Positions 1-14,011 are shown, numbered from the stretch's first letter. The stretch is DNA of 64,000 nt from Fistularia commersonii (GCA_037954325.1 JBBMNZ010000030.1:8005001-8069000), one strand, 5' to 3'. Made by a program: numbers and translations. The notes: generated by a model from the letters alone, not told the origin.

Positions 1-2322
1 ATAGTTATGGAAGGCGGTGGCAGAATACCATCACACACTCCCGAGACCCTCTTATTATTCACTGCATTCTGTGCCTTTTATTTATTTTTTATTATTTTTT
101 TTCTTTTACAAGCAAGCAGTGTTACTAACAAGAAGCCATTTTGGAAAAAAGAGCAGTCAGCAAAGAGAGAGCCGCCTAGTTCTCCAGGTGTTTCACACAC
201 GCTTGTGTTTTACTTTCGCCGAGCATCGGAACCCGCAAAACACTCCACCCCGAACGGGATCAATAATAAAAAATAAAAAAGCTCCCCCCCGATGCTGTTC
301 GTGATAGCGATGCCTCACTGCCACTCATCTCCATCCTTCAAGGGCAGCACTACGACAGATGGTCATTTGAAGAATTGCGCGGCCCTATAAACCTGTCTCG
401 AGGCAGAAGTGATGCGAGCGGGGCGTCCGATCCATCCAGCTTTTCACTACCGGGGACCCCGAGGGGTGACAGGTGACATCCCATATTGATTAATATCCCC
501 AGGAACCGTCACATCGAACATGCCAAGCACATACTACATAGAACAACCGATAGGCTTCGTGACTGATTTGGTGATGGAGGAGGATCGGATCTCTTTTTGG
601 CACGCGTGCTCACATCTGTTTTGCCGTCTATGGTTAACAAATGTTGAATTCCCGAGTTGCCGTTTACCCTGGGGGGCGAGGGACCGTGTCTCATCGCCAT
701 TTCGAAATGATTGTAGTCACAGTCATTTCATGTCCGCGACACCACACGATGCAAATGTCCACATATCTCTGTATCCCACTTACGATACCGTCCCGAATGT
801 TTACTCTGGTCCCCGAGGTTTATCCAATTTTCAGACGGCGGGTTCACTAACCGCCATCACAATGTGCACTTTCAACTGCATGTTGGGACGTTATTACTGT
901 TTCCGTTTAGGTCTTGATCGAGCTCTCAACTGATATAGAGGTTTTTGTTTGAGTTGGCGCACAAGGTTGAACCATTAAGACCCCGTCCCTACACTGATCT
1001 CCCATTTGCTTGGTAAAAAAACATCTACATTAAATACTAGTAAATATTATTCTGGAGAAAGTTGGGATACATTAACTTGCCGGAGGATACTCGAACCCAC
1101 AAATGAACGTTTCGCATCAACATGTGCCGGTTTCATAAGGTATTTGCTTCATGCACGGGCTGCGTCTCCGCATCCGCAAAGCATCCATTTTGGGTTTTCC
1201 CCAGCACCTGTGAGATTTTACGCGGGGATCTTTTACAAATGTAATCGTGTCAGCAAGCTGAGCGCTATGGTCACCCACGACCTTCCTGTCGAGATGAGAA
1301 GCTTTATCGGCGTTTCGGTGATGTAGCGGTCAGTTGGAAGGATGAAGCCTCAGCATCTTAATCTGAGCTCACAGTTCTTTGCACCGCATTAAGAAGCGAG
1401 CCGAGCCGAGCCGCCGTTAGCCCATCAATGGAGCTTTAACTGCAACCGCTGCAAGATTCAACTTCACATATTGGGTTATTGTTCATTTTGATTGCTATTG
1501 ATGGAAATGTATTGCTTTGATCACTCCTGCTTTCCTTTTTTATTTATTTATTTTTTACATTTAAATCCGTCTCTTCACCATCCTCACCATCTTGCCGCAC
1601 ATCCTCTTCCTCAAGAAAAATCAATCCAAATGTTGTCGCAAGAGTCAGGGAAGTCCTCCATACTTGAAGTACCAGTTATGAGGATTAAAAAGTGCAAATG
1701 ACGAGGATGAAAAGACGGCTTCCAACAAAGGTGATCTACTGGCTATGCATGTGTGACTGAACGCACTCACGTGGTGATTTCAGTGTTTCGCGGGATCTAT
1801 TGAGCGTCTTCTTTTGCAATCAAGCTCTTAGACCTGGGCCAGTCCAAACATCGGATCTCACACGATGTATTGAAATGATGTATTATCATGCAGCGGATAC
1901 GCTGCAATGAAAAATAGTCATGCAGGGGCGATGCTGACGCCAAATGTACAAATGATATATCATCATAATCACGTAAAATATGTCATCAACGCCAGAAGCC
2001 CCTTTTTATATTATTCAGCCTGGCATTCCACTCCAAAACGTCTCCCTCAGAGAAGCCAAACACTGGTGTGAAGGATGTGAGAGGATGGATGAAGGTGGCC
2101 CGGTCCAGGCGATTGACCCGAGATAGGAGTGATGAGTAGGGGCGTTGGGCGAAGCTATCGAGCATAAACCGAACATCAGTCAGCGAGCGTGTGCGGGTAG
2201 GTGTGTGCACGTTGGCATTAGCTGCAGCATGATTGACATGTTAGATCAGAGGCTGCAGCGGGCCAGAAGCTGTTATGGAGGAGGTGACAGCCACATCACT
2301 CATCTTTCCAGAGGCCAGTTAT

Positions 2323-2326
<4 letters not shown>

Positions 2327-2375
<49 letters not shown>
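2327..2375. repeat. (TG)n followed by (AG)n microsatellite
   Basis: About 16 TG units pass directly into about 8 AG units. This is a compound dinucleotide repeat within an intron. Confidence 0.97.
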
Positions 2376-3373
2376 TGATTGATAAAAGCTCTCCCTGCTG
2401 TTCCACGCTGTAAGATAATATTATACATTCTATTCAGCGTGTTATTGGTTTGGTAGGAATATAAATGAATCACTTATATGAACAAAACATTGTATTTGTT
2501 ATATAGTCTTCAAATTTTAAATAGATAAAAGTGAATGGAGAGATCTTCTGTCGCCAATGCCAGCAGAAGTTGAATGCAAAGTGCGGGGGTGTTTGCCTGA
2601 GCATGCGAAGTGCGAGAACAAGCTCAAGGTAGCACGAAAGAGCGGAGGACAAAGGAGAATTCGCAATATCTGCGATTCAGAGCTGAACGGCTACTTTTCT
2701 TGTGGAAAAGATTGGAAGGATATCTGTTCAGGTCTTTACCTGCCGGGGTTTCCAAGGGGAACGGGAGTCTGGCTTTTGTTTCATAAAATTTGATCACAGC
2801 GTTGTTGCTTGTGTAATGGCCGAAACGCTGTTTTTCCATGGGACCTCAGAGGCAGCGGCGCGTCAATCACAATTTCATCGGTGGGCGCCGCCGTTCATCA
2901 AACTAATCGGATGCGTCGGGCCCAAAAAAACTGAAAGGCTGACATGTTGATGGCTTGCAGGCAGTTTGTAAGACTGAACCTTTTTAAGAGTTCATTAAAT
3001 AGCTGTGGCGCTGTGGTTGGCGCTCTCACCTTAGAAAAAGTTGCTCAAATTCAAATTCTTCAGTGCAGTTATTTACTTCATTACAGTTTTAATTAACGTC
3101 GGGTTGTTCCTGCATGTGTATGTGTGTATAAGACACATCACTCATATCCCACCATTTTACAGTTCAATCTCATTGGTTATTGTAAAAGTATTATTTAAAA
3201 CTATTTATTATTATGAGGTAATAGTCGTTTTTTTACCTCTCTTCAATCTGAATTTGTATGTTAATTCCCTCATGTCAAAAAAAACATGTCAAGTTCCTTC
3301 ATGGTAATTACACTGGCTTTTTCATGCATCTACATTTATGAGATTTTCCTGCTCTCCGCTCACTTCTGCTTGG

Positions 3374-3416
3374 ACACACACACACACACGCGTACACATA
3401 CACACCTACACACACT
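3374..3416. repeat. Imperfect (CA)n microsatellite
   Basis: An interrupted CA tract with CG, TA and CT interruptions. It lies about 70 bp before a GT tract, so the two could pair as an imperfect hairpin. Confidence 0.9.
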
Positions 3417-3485
3417 TGCATGAATATAAATGGCTAATGTATCTCATCTCAAATAGCTTTCAGCCATTTGGAAGGATGAGATGTA

Positions 3486-3487
<2 letters not shown>

Positions 3488-3531
<44 letters not shown>
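3488..3531. repeat. (TG)n-(AG)n microsatellite
   Basis: About 17 TG units followed by a short AG tract. The architecture is the same as at 2327-2375. Confidence 0.97.
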
Positions 3532-5244
3532 CGCCCAGGCGTGGGTGGGTGTGTGCCTATGTCTTTGAGAGCATACGATCACTGTCCAATGAAAAGTGCA
3601 TGCTTCTCATATTATTAGCGTATGTGTCTCTGTTTATTCTTTATTGAACGTGGCTGCAAAGCGTAACACAGTGGAATGACAAGCTAAGCGTTGAGTAATA
3701 AAAGTCTGTGCATGAACAGATCAAAATGAAATGGCAAAATCAAAGATTTAATAAACAAATTGGAATAAGAGATGTTTTTAGATGGTCTAAATTGCATATA
3801 CTACTACTATTACTTTGTATAATGTTATCATAACATTTCCAGAATTCTTTAAAACATGGATGCCCATCTGGAGCAGTGCGCTAAATGAAATCCGGTTGAT
3901 TATTTTAGCTTGCAAAGAAAATCCATTGTTTTTTTTTTTGTTTTTGTTTTTTTTTTGCAGATTTGAAAGCAAGCAGAGTACACAATGCAAATTGATATTT
4001 CATTAAGTGTTGAGGAAGGGAAAATAAGACGGCTTTTCAAGGCTTATGTCAAAACCTGACCACTTCTCAAGGAATTAAACCATTAAAGAGAAAACAAATG
4101 ACAGGATAAAAAGGAGAATGCAAATAAAATAAAGGGAACCAGCAAAGGTAAAAAGGGGGATTCAATCATTTTACTACGTCTGTCGCATAGTCATTCACCA
4201 ATTTCAACACCTGAGTGCCTTAAAACACCTTTTTTAAATAAAGTAGCATCAATGTGCTCTCTGGTTGTCTGCGCTCAGACTTCTGATAAAGGTGAAACAC
4301 CACTGGCAACCTTTCTTGACAGTCAGCTACTCGCAGGAGACTTTGTGTCACAGGAAAACCAAACCGGCCAAGTAACAAATTTGAATCTCGTGCGAAAGAA
4401 GCCTTCGTTAAAGGAGGAGTGACGGCAGGAGGAGTGACGACCTGTCCGATTAGCAAACATCCAATTCACCCCGAGTCGGTCGATGTTGGTATTTGGTCGA
4501 TCCTCGAGCCCGCTGGCAACGAACGGACTCGGGGTCCGACACGTCAGGCTTCTGGTTAAGTCAGCAGATCTCCAGCCAAGACTTTCTCTCATGTATAATT
4601 CATGAACAAACTTGAGGCTCCAAAATGCAGTCGGTCAGAATCTATGAAAGCATGGATTGTTGCTAACAACCAACTAAGAAGTTAAATATGCGTGGACCGC
4701 TTCAGATGCATCACGGTCGATGTGTTATGCCTCTTTCATTCTCACACGGCCCGTTTACCTGAGCAGAGCCGTGACCGATCAACGCCACTTAACTTTGATT
4801 GCAAAAGGAAACGAAAAAAAAAATTGCTTCCAGAATCTCGTCCGTGGCCTAAAGAGCCAGTATTCTTAGAGATATGTTCATACTGTTACTGCAGCAGTTG
4901 TCAAATACGCATCCCAATACACTGTTTGATTGGTGTTGCGTGTCATTAATTCTTCAATTAATGAAATGATGACATCCAAATCACAAGCTAAAGCGATTGG
5001 ATAACCTCTCAGTATGTCAGCTCAGTAGGCTTCAGATTTGCAATCACAACAACGTCTGAGGAGTGAGGGACGCCAATGCAATGCATCAATGTCACGTCTG
5101 AACGCAAAACGAGGAGTCGTCATATTCTTCGATGCTTGTTTTCTTCATGGAGTTTTGGGTTGACAAGGCCCAGACAAGCATTGGTCCTATATTACCACAG
5201 GGATCAGATAGATCACTGACATTTCCCAGAATTATATTCTGCTC

Positions 5245-5266
5245 TTTTTTTTTTTAAAAAAAAAAA
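5245..5266. repeat. T11-A11 perfect inverted repeat
   Basis: Eleven T are followed immediately by eleven A. This makes a 22-bp perfect palindrome just ahead of a dispersed-repeat copy. Confidence 0.9.
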
Positions 5267-5269
5267 GGA

Positions 5270-5590
5270 CTATTAGGCAGGACAGCGGTACATGGTTAGT
5301 GCTTCTGCCTCACAGCAACAGGGTCTCTGGTTCGGTTCGATCCCGACGCGGCACCCTTCCCTATGTAGTTTACGGTAGGTTCCTCCGGGTTCTCCGGTAT
5401 CCTCCCACAGTTCACAAGAGGTTCACTGGAGAAATTGTCCAGACCTGTGAATGGGAGAGTGAATGGTTGTGTGTCCCGTGACTGACTGGCAGCCGTTCCA
5501 GGCTGAACCCAACCTCTCACCAATGACAGCTGTGATTGGCCCCAACAGAGTACAAGATAAGATATATCTATACAATGTATAAATAATAAA
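5270..5590 (+). mobile_element. Dispersed repeat family 1, copy with tRNA-like head
   Basis: The copy shows the family's order of parts. First is a head ending in CCTCACAGCA with a box-B match (GGTTCGATCCC, 5334-5344). Next is a CTCCGG...CCTCCCACAG block, then a GAATGGTTGTGTG unit, and last a GACTGGCAGCC...CAATGACAGCTG block. I recognise this as a very common teleost interspersed sequence but do not know its formal library name. The tRNA-like head suggests a SINE-type origin, which is inference. It is diverged and carries no intact coding region. Confidence 0.75.
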
Positions 5591-5689
5591 TATAAATAAC
5601 AGGCCGTTAAAAATTGGATTCTGGAGCACCAAACATGCTCACACTAACAATGCCAGATGGGTATTTTGCCCTTCTGGGTAACATCTAAT

Positions 5690-5965
5690 GGCCCCTAGAT
5701 GACCAAAGTAATAATATCACAACAATAGCACTTTCAACTTGCAAAATACATATTTTATTGCCTGTTTATATATTGTATAGTTATTTCATTGCCTATCTGT
5801 ATATTTTATATATATTGTCTATTTTGTACAGTTTTATATTTGTATTGTCCAGGATTATAGATGGAAATTAGCTATGAGCTACAATCTGGTACAAACATCT
5901 CTGCTTCTGTGCTTAATGTAATTGTACAGTGTCCTTAAACTTCTAAACAAACAAACATAATAATA
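5690..5965 (+). mobile_element. Non-LTR retrotransposon 3' UTR-like tail
   Basis: This AT-rich stretch contains GGAAATTAGC and a GCTACAATCTGGTACAAA block, followed by an AAACAAACAAACATAATAATAAT tail region. The arrangement resembles the 3' UTR and tail of common fish LINEs. No reverse-transcriptase coding sequence is present, so the assignment rests on remembered 3'-end similarity only. Confidence 0.4.
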
Positions 5966-8514
5966 ATGTAATCTAATACCTGCAAACACATCTCAGCCTA
6001 TCTAACATTTTGCCATTCTTTGGAATCCATCTGTCATCTAATGAAATTCGTGCTGTTTTCAAAAAGAAAAAAAAAAAAATTGTTATTCATTCATCCATTT
6101 ACCCATTCATTCATTTATCAGCAGTATTTGACATCAGCCCTTAATTTGTGTTAATCTGGAGATGCTGCTCTTTGCACGCACACACTTCTTGTCTATAGAT
6201 GCGCGCATTTACAATGCTGAATTATCCCCCATCACTCTGAGCTCGGTATTAACCCGAGGACGTCGTCTTCTCTCCCTGTGTTATTACCTGGTTTCCCTTT
6301 GGGGGGAAATCCATCAGAAAGACCATTTTCATTTAACTCAAAATACCGAGAAAAGTAGATTTGCCGCGTTGATGAACTCTTCTTCAACCCGCCCGTAATG
6401 TGCTCCCTCTCCCATTGCTGTCCTCGGAGACCACGCTTTGCACTGTTTTTAACGCTCGCAGAATCAACATGCCGCCCGCCCTTACGCTTGCTTACAAACA
6501 GTGGCGTGACCCACGTCGACTGCGGCACACTGGTTAAGGCGACTTAACCACATAACACTGGAAGACGGGTTCACTTGTGTCCTTTTTTTCCCCGATCTCT
6601 TTGTCTGCATCCTTTCCTCCGTTGTCTTTCCACCCCCATTTGGGACTCCTTTATCACAGGCGGTCCACAGTCGGTTCCTCCGCCGGCTTCCTGCAGAATT
6701 CATCTTCCGCTCCCTCCTCCATCCGGGTGTTAATGACTTCTGTATGTGGTCGCCGTGACGTCCAAAGCCTCTCCCCGACTGCTGCCTCTCCAGCTGGGCA
6801 CTTCCACGGTGCGCCAAATGTCTCTCTTGAATATTGAATAAACCCCAGGACCACCTCAGTGTTTCCTGATCAGCAGCGGCGTTATTACCGAGCGGCGTCC
6901 GCGCCGAGCTGCAGCAGGAGGGACGGGCCTTTGCTCTGTTGTGCTGTGTTGTGGGCGCAAAGCAGAGATAATAGGCATTGGTGGGTTTGGCTGTTTGAAG
7001 TCTTTTTGATTCAATCCCTTGAGTTCACGAAACCTTTCCTTCGCTGTTTTATAACTCGCTCAAGTTGCCTCGAATTAACTCTCAAATGTGGAACTCTGGA
7101 TGCGCACTTTTGAAACAGTTATCTCGCTTTCCCAGCAAACGCATCCATATTCATAGCGAATTCTTGATAAATGTTTGTGGGCTAATTACCCAGTGTTTCC
7201 TATCGGCCAGGTGGTCATTTGTCTTCTTTCGCTGGAACTGCCGGAAGGATCGGCTTCATTTCAAATACCTCGTAGGCCAGTTCCACCGGGGTCTGGATCT
7301 TTGTGTTGAGGATACATCAGTATAGCCGAGCCTCCCAACCCTCACACCACCTCCGTCTCTACCACCTTCTCGGTTTCTATCGTCCCCTCCGACTCTCTTT
7401 CGACGCCAACCGGTCAAGGCAGAAGGCCGCCCGCAGTGAGCTGGGATCTTCCCGGTAAAGGACAGCATTTCCCTCGCCCCTGTTGCCAGGTGCTTGCTCA
7501 CAGGGGTACGTGGCGTTTCTGTCAATCATTTTAAAGTGTGTCCTCCAGACCTGCTGCGTTGTGATTTGGCGGTGTATAAGCAAAATGACTTAATATTAAA
7601 ACACTAAAGTCACTGACATCACACCTCATGTTGAGATACTCACGCCAAAAGAGATTAGGTGTTTGCCTTCCCTTCATCTTTATCTGGCGTCTCCGTGATC
7701 GCCACTTCATTATTCAGAGGCCAACCGCACAATTAGCAGCAGCGGATCCTGTTGCAAAGCAGCTCCGCGAGGACCAATCAATGCCATCAGATCCATCAGG
7801 GTGATTAGACGCACTCCCGCGTCTTCCTCATTTCTCTTGGAAAGTGCTCATGATAGGGAAGGTTGCAAGGCTCGCTCTTTCTTGATTTATGCACCATCGA
7901 TTCTCAATCTAAAGCCGAATCAAGCAGGTGCAGTATATTACGAAAGATATAAATAGACATTTTGCAATAGATGTAAGTAAGAAGGGCTTTAAACAATCAT
8001 GGATTATAGTGTATGCCTGAAGAAAAGGGATTTTTTCCTCTTCCCCTCACAAAGGTGACTTACAACAAGGTCTTAATCCTGCGGAGCAGAACTTTGGTTT
8101 GGCCCCTCTGGCAGTAATTACAAAAACACTTCCAATCCTGTCAATGTGTGCCTGGTATGCCTGAGTTGTGGGCTTTGAGGAAATATTCGGCATATGTCCA
8201 TTTAAAGATCACATTAGCTCCATCAGTGTGGGTGAGGTCAAGAAAACTAGCTCCCTGCCTGCGTCGGCTGATTTGTCGACTTCAAGTTCTCATTGTATCG
8301 CATTTACTAAGATTTTTAAACATTCTTGACATTGGTACCTCTTCATTAAAACATCCCCGCAAACTCAACATCCACTTTAATTCAAAAAGATGCCAGTCGG
8401 GGTACTGGGGTGCACAGCTCTAGCATGTCACTTGGTTCTGCAGAACTCGGTGTGTCAACGAAATATCTGCAGCACAATATGTACCCTGGAAGAGTATTTT
8501 AATCCAGAATATAA

Positions 8515-8752
8515 CTCATTTATTATCTATACCACTTATCCCAAAGTCAGAGTGGCGCTGGGGGACTGGATCCCATCCCAGCTGTCTTCTTGCGAGAGGC
8601 AGGGTTCACTTTGGCTGTTTGATCACAGGGTCTATATAAAGAGACATTCACTCTCTCATTTACACGTCCGGCCAATTTTGGTTTTCTGATGAAACTCCCG
8701 CGTGTTTTTCTGCTGTGGGAGGAAACCAGAAAACCTGGGGATAACCTACTCA
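8515..8752 (-). mobile_element. Dispersed repeat family 1 copy, reverse orientation
   Basis: The parts appear in reversed order: a TTATCTATACC tail, GGATCCCATCCCAGCTGTC, GCGAGAGGCAGGGTTCAC, CACAGGGTCTATATAAAGAG, and finally CTGTGGGAGGAAACCAGAA. This is the complement of the copy at 50369-50745. It is strongly diverged. Confidence 0.75.
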
Positions 8753-9950
8753 TAATGCATGTGTAATTCAGTGCAATTACGATTCAGATATTTTAGTTTG
8801 ATTCAGTGTTAGGCTCACTGCAGGCGAAGGGGTGTTCAGGATGAAATAGAAAATTGAGATAATGATGGCGCATTAGCATCGGCCCACAACATCACACAGC
8901 AGATGTAGCAGGAATTCATGCTTTATCTCTTCATCACTGTGAGCTTTTTCGACTAATATGAGTCGGGATCTCCCTCCAGAAAAAGATCATGGAATCTGAA
9001 ACATCCTATTACGCCCGGTAAGCTCAGCGTCACTTTGCTCTCGCTCTCTCTCCCGCTCAAACGGACCCTTCTCTCACTCCGTGTCCAAGGGCACGTGTGA
9101 AGCGAATGTTCGAACAGCTCGCGCTGACATTCGCATCGGCAATTCATCGAAAGTCACCGTAAAGAGGTGTTTGTCTCGCCGTGGCGAGGCAGATCCCGTT
9201 TCATACGGCGGAGAGCTTCTCTGACCTTGTAGTGAGATGTGAGTTCTAATTAAGACGGGCGCGGAGAGGCTGCCGTACTTTGTGTGTTCCAGAGAGATAT
9301 CTTGTGCGACACTCTGGGAATAAATGTGCCTGAACCTGTGCGTGATCTGTGTGTGTGTGGACATCGCATGTACCGTAGCGCCTCCATCCTTTGAATTATT
9401 TTTGTCCGCTTCTTAAGAAAAGACGGTCCCGAGTTAAATAATACAACGGAGTGCTCTCATCTCGAATGAAAAAAAAAAATAAAAGAAAGCCCTGGCTGCC
9501 TCGTTGATAGACTCATTGGTGATGTCAGAATTTTATTTCAGTATTATTGGATTCAGTAGGTGCACACAAACAACACTGTGAGTGTCTAATATGTCTCTCA
9601 CTTAGATAACAGGTGGAACGCTTCTGCCGGCCCAGTGTCGCTCATTAGACCATTATATTGTCATGACCAGATGGAGCGTTTATTCATCCGAGTAGCCAAA
9701 TATCTCCTTTCGGGGTGGAAATACACACAAAACGGCACTCCTGTTCATCACATCATCAAACATGATATGAATAACTTTTCCCCGCACATAAGATGATGTA
9801 ACGTCACCAGGAAAAACAACCAGGACAACTGATCCGTTAAGATGACAACACCTTTGCTGTTGTGGTTGTTGTTGAAAAAAGCACTAATAAATTAAGAACA
9901 TCTTCGACAGTGATTTGAATATCATAAAGGCACAGCTGATGGTCATCCAT

Positions 9951-9994
9951 AGATAGATAGATAAATAGATAGATAGATAGATAGATAGATAGAT
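9951..9994. repeat. (AGAT)n microsatellite
   Basis: Eleven AGAT-type units with one AAAT interruption. Confidence 0.97.
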
Positions 9995-10595
9995 TGACAT
10001 GTAATGTGCAAGAAAATGCAGCCTCCCAACCCAAGTTATAGGTAACTACATGCGTTCATGCATAGCTAGCTATATCTATATATAAATAGGTCTGACAGAG
10101 GCATAATTTAAATGGACATCTAGTTTGATCCTGGGAGAATGGTGACTCGTGTGTGTTCTGCAGGGCTTCAATCACATGTTGAACGTCTGGACTTGGGATG
10201 CCGGGAACGTGATTTTAGACGGTTTTACTGCGCACGTGTGTGGAAGGGGGCAGTTTACGGGGCCCCGGCACACATGAGGATCGCTTCATTTTAAGAGGCA
10301 ATGTGTATGGATGGGATGTAAATCTGACAGTGTTCTGTCAGGATTCAGTAAATCACCGCTTTCACATGTGCAACCCTAACTGAGCCCAGGCGTTGCATCA
10401 AGGATGGTCTTCAAAACCGACAGATTATTTACCAACGATATTGACTTGCAAAGTGAAAGCAACTGAAACAGAACGCTATTAATCAAAAGCAGACTATAAA
10501 CACCCCTGTAAATGACAAGCCTCTGAATAAAATAGAAAATACTATCAGGTAATAAACTGAATGAGAACACAAGAAGCCAATAACAACGTTTGTAC

Positions 10596-10606
10596 TCACA
10601 CACACA

Positions 10607-10643
<37 letters not shown>
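10596..10643. repeat. (CA)n microsatellite
   Basis: About 23 CA units with one TA interruption. It produces spurious valine/cysteine-rich open frames on the minus strand. Confidence 0.97.
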
Positions 10644-10648
<5 letters not shown>

Positions 10649-10709
10649 GACTTTTGTAATGAGATAGTCATCAATGTCTTTATGCAATTCATAATTGCTC
10701 GCAAAACAT

Positions 10710-11005
10710 GAATTCACTCATTCATTATCTATACTGGCTGGGTCGGGGAACCCCAGCTGTCACTTGGCGAGAGGCAGGGTTCACCCTGGAAATGGCAGTT
10801 TGTAGCGGGGCCACAAATAGAGACATGCAATCATTTGCTCACTCTAAAATTTAGGGTCACCAATGAACCCACTGCATGCTTTGGACTGGTAGAGGAAACC
10901 GTAGCGCACAGAGGAAGCCCATGCTAAAAACATGGAGACTCAATACAGAAAGACCCCCCTGTTGGAATTGGACCTTCTTGCTATGAGGCGGAACCAGTGC
11001 TAACA
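10710..11005 (-). mobile_element. Dispersed repeat family 1 copy, reverse orientation
   Basis: A nearly full-length reversed copy. It contains CATTCATTATCTATAC, CCCAGCTGTCACTTGGCGAG, GGCCACAAATAGAGACATGC, an AGGAAACC block, and a head complement with CTTCTTGCTATGAGGCGG at about 10973-10994. Confidence 0.8.
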
Positions 11006-11809
11006 ATGATTTCTGTCAGATGGGATTTGTTTATGTAATCTATTCTATTGCTTTTCTACTCTCCCAAATATCAGCACGCTCTAATATCAAAACTATTATC
11101 ACTCAACAGGCTCCTGCTGTAGATGAAGCAGTGTTACCGAGGTGGGGTTCAGCATCCCCGGCGCTTCTTCGCACCACCCTCTCTCCTGAGTGCGTTCAAA
11201 TTGAGAAAATCATTCATATCGATCCCTAATTAGGGATCAGCAGGAGCGTCTCCCAGTGTGGGAGTAGCAAAGAGTATTGGCTCAGTAGAAGAAAGACTGC
11301 TTGAAGTGTTGGGTTCTTTTAGGTTTAGTTCTGTTTGTTACATAACGGCATCCCTTCCTATACAATGGATGGCGGCGATCCATGTTGTAAGAGCTCTCCC
11401 CGCGGTGTGTGAACACAGACCTCCGCCAGTTTGTTTAGAAGGTGGTGAAGCAGCGGGCAGACTTCCCCCGACGGGTTTGAATGAAGAAGATAATCTCTTT
11501 CAAATGAATGTGTTATAAAAACCGACGGTGAACGTAACAAACACACCTGGCAGATTTTCAGGCGGCAGCCATGTGAATCTGGAAATCTTCAAGTTGCTGC
11601 TTTTTATTCTCCTTAAAATGCAAAAGGGAATGAGTTTCCTCCCAACAACGTTGGTTACTTGAGGTAGTTATGCTAGTGTCAGTAATGCAGTAGTGAAGTT
11701 TTTGATTTCTGCAACGCAACGTCACCCTACTGTTCGGTGTTGCGCAAAGGATTTTGTTGACCAGATGTATATTTGATGAAACAAATATTTTGATCTGAAA
11801 TGGACAGAA

Positions 11810-11962
11810 TTTTCCAGGAGGCCTTGAGCAAGATGGAGATCAATGGATGTGGTGAAAGAGGCCATGATGTGAGAGAAGAGAATGCAGAGGAGATGGTTTG
11901 ATGGAGGCAGGTAATTAGCCCTGGCGACCCCTAACGGGAACAGCCCAAAAGAAGAAGATTAC
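11810..11962 (+). mobile_element. LINE 3'-end-like fragment
   Basis: The segment runs GATGTGGTGAAAGAGG, then GAGAGAAGAGAATGCAGAGG, TGGAGGCAGGTAATT, and a terminal block reading GGCGACCCCTAACGGGAACA followed by GCCCAAAAGAAGAAG. This order matches the 3' end of a widespread fish reverse-transcriptase element. Only the tail survives and no coding frame is intact. Confidence 0.6.
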
Positions 11963-13636
11963 GAAAAAATAGTTTTCACTTATACACAGCAGGTTGATCA
12001 AAGTTCAAAGTGAATGAGTGTAAAATATGTAATTTTGTGGTCTACTGACCGGTTAGTTGTCGAGTCAGATTTTATAACATGGTGCCAAATCATGGTTGGA
12101 CATGGTTGTGTGATGATAGTTTCCATGTGGAAAAGGTCTAGACAACACTCTACAGAAACACAACGTTCCCCCATGAGCTAGCACTCGGTGACACCTGCGA
12201 ATACACACTGCCTTTTTCCCAGTGCGGAGATCTTGGACAGATCCCAGCTCAATGTGGGCGGCCTTCTGCCTCGACCGGTTGGAGAGTCAAGAAAGAGAGC
12301 GAGAAAGAAGGACTGTTGGGGTTGTGAGTTGGAAAGGACAGGCACAAATGATCTCTTACTAATATTAACAGTAGTGTGCGAACAGTCACAGGGTAATAGC
12401 TGACATGATAGGATGACAATGGTGGGCACCTGGGAGGAACCCTGCTGAAGATCAAGCAATGCTGCTTGGGGATCTGCAAAATAACAGCCCAGGCATGATT
12501 TGAGGTTACTATCATGAATAAGGGAAGACAAGGATGGGAAGAGTGGGAGGAACGAGAGAAGTCCATCATAAAATATGCCTCCTAGCTTAGCGCTAAGTTA
12601 AGTATAAGTTGAGATGTTGCTTCTCGCTCACCTCCAGGGGCGACTGGCTCCAGACCAGGATAAATAGTCAAGATAGATAAATGTAAGCTCCTTTATCACC
12701 ACCACTTTATTACTAATCCGTGCAAAAGTGTTGTCACAGTTGAAAAAAACTGAAACGAAAAAAATCATGTTCAGTTGCTCAAAGGGTAGGTTAGGATGCA
12801 GGGTTGCTGTATACTAGCAAAAATGTATGCTTACATTTGCGGTTCGAAGTGAAATCCCCTCTCTGCGGAGCTTTTGTCCGAGGTACCTGGGTTTCCGATG
12901 GCCGCCCGTTCACACCGGCAGTGGCGTGATTAATGAACGGCGAAGTCGCTCAGAAGTCGACAGAGTCTTAATGAGGAGATCAGAGTTAAAGTTAGGAGGT
13001 GCTTGAACTCCTCAAGGCTTCAGCACACTTTTAGGAAATCTACTAGTGTACCTCTTGGTCTCAGTCAGAATTATAATATCCTTGTGTTGATCGCTATCAT
13101 GAATCGCAACTTCTGCTTAATCTCTACAAAGTATGTAATTAACCCTGCCCTGATTCATATCGCTGCTTAAATTAACACAGATAGGACACTGAAAATAGAG
13201 CGCCGCGTCTTATTATCTCGCCTCGGCTGCGAGGTAGCCGTGGAGCTTCCGGGCCGAAGCATTCGGCACCTTCCAGATATTAAGTCCGTGTGGAATGCAG
13301 ATGCTCCTGGCGCGCAAGTAAATCGGGAAAGGCGGGACGTTGTGAGTCACGTCAAGAAGAAAATAAGAGTTCGTTCTCTGGCGTTTGCTCGTGATTACGA
13401 CACACACAAATGAGTCAAATGAAGACAGATCGTAATCTGTTCCGCCGCAGCCTCGATGTCATGCCGTGAGATGCACACGCTTGCAAATTATAATCTTAAT
13501 ATAAAAATTAATTATAGCATTTTCTTTTCCTCTGGAGGTAATTAGTGACCTATTGTTGTAAAAGTATAACAAAGTGGAAAGAGAGGTGGCGAAACTTGAT
13601 TAGAATTGAAATGAAAGTTGGGAAATAGAACAATCA

Positions 13637-13668
13637 GTGTGTGGGTGTGTGTTTGTGTGTGTGTGTGT
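13637..13668. repeat. (GT)n microsatellite, interrupted
   Basis: A GT tract with GGG and TTT interruptions. Confidence 0.9.
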
Positions 13669-13985
13669 AAAGACAGGAAGTGTAGCACCATGCAATATCA
13701 TAACTCATTTTCACACGGATCCTTCTGCAATATCAATTGATCGTTGATCATTTAAAAGGATCAAGTTGGGTTGACCCGTTTTCCTGCGGCTGCAGCCTCA
13801 CATCAACTTTAAAGTTTTGTGTAACTTTACGAGAGGTATCAGCCGCACGTAACAAGACTGTTGTCAACAGAATTAGGGGATTACGAAGACAATGCAAGGT
13901 TAACGCGTGTAATTCCAGGTTGGGAGTAGACGATATAATCCGCAGGCGAAGAAGAGAACCTCCTCTAAAACATACGGATGGCGAC

Positions 13986-14011
13986 TCACACACACACACA
14001 CACACACACAC
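13986..14011. repeat. (CA)n microsatellite
   Basis: Thirteen CA units. The tract lies about 360 bp upstream of exon A. Confidence 0.95.

Noticed and set aside
520..933. 137-codon + strand frame near the window start
   Set aside because: No recognisable domain, and overlapping frames exist on both strands. It does not match the upstream gabbr2 exon expected here.
5334..5344. Possible tRNA gene (box-B match GGTTCGATCCC)
   Set aside because: No cloverleaf, anticodon arm or acceptor stem could be drawn. The match recurs as the head of a dispersed repeat.
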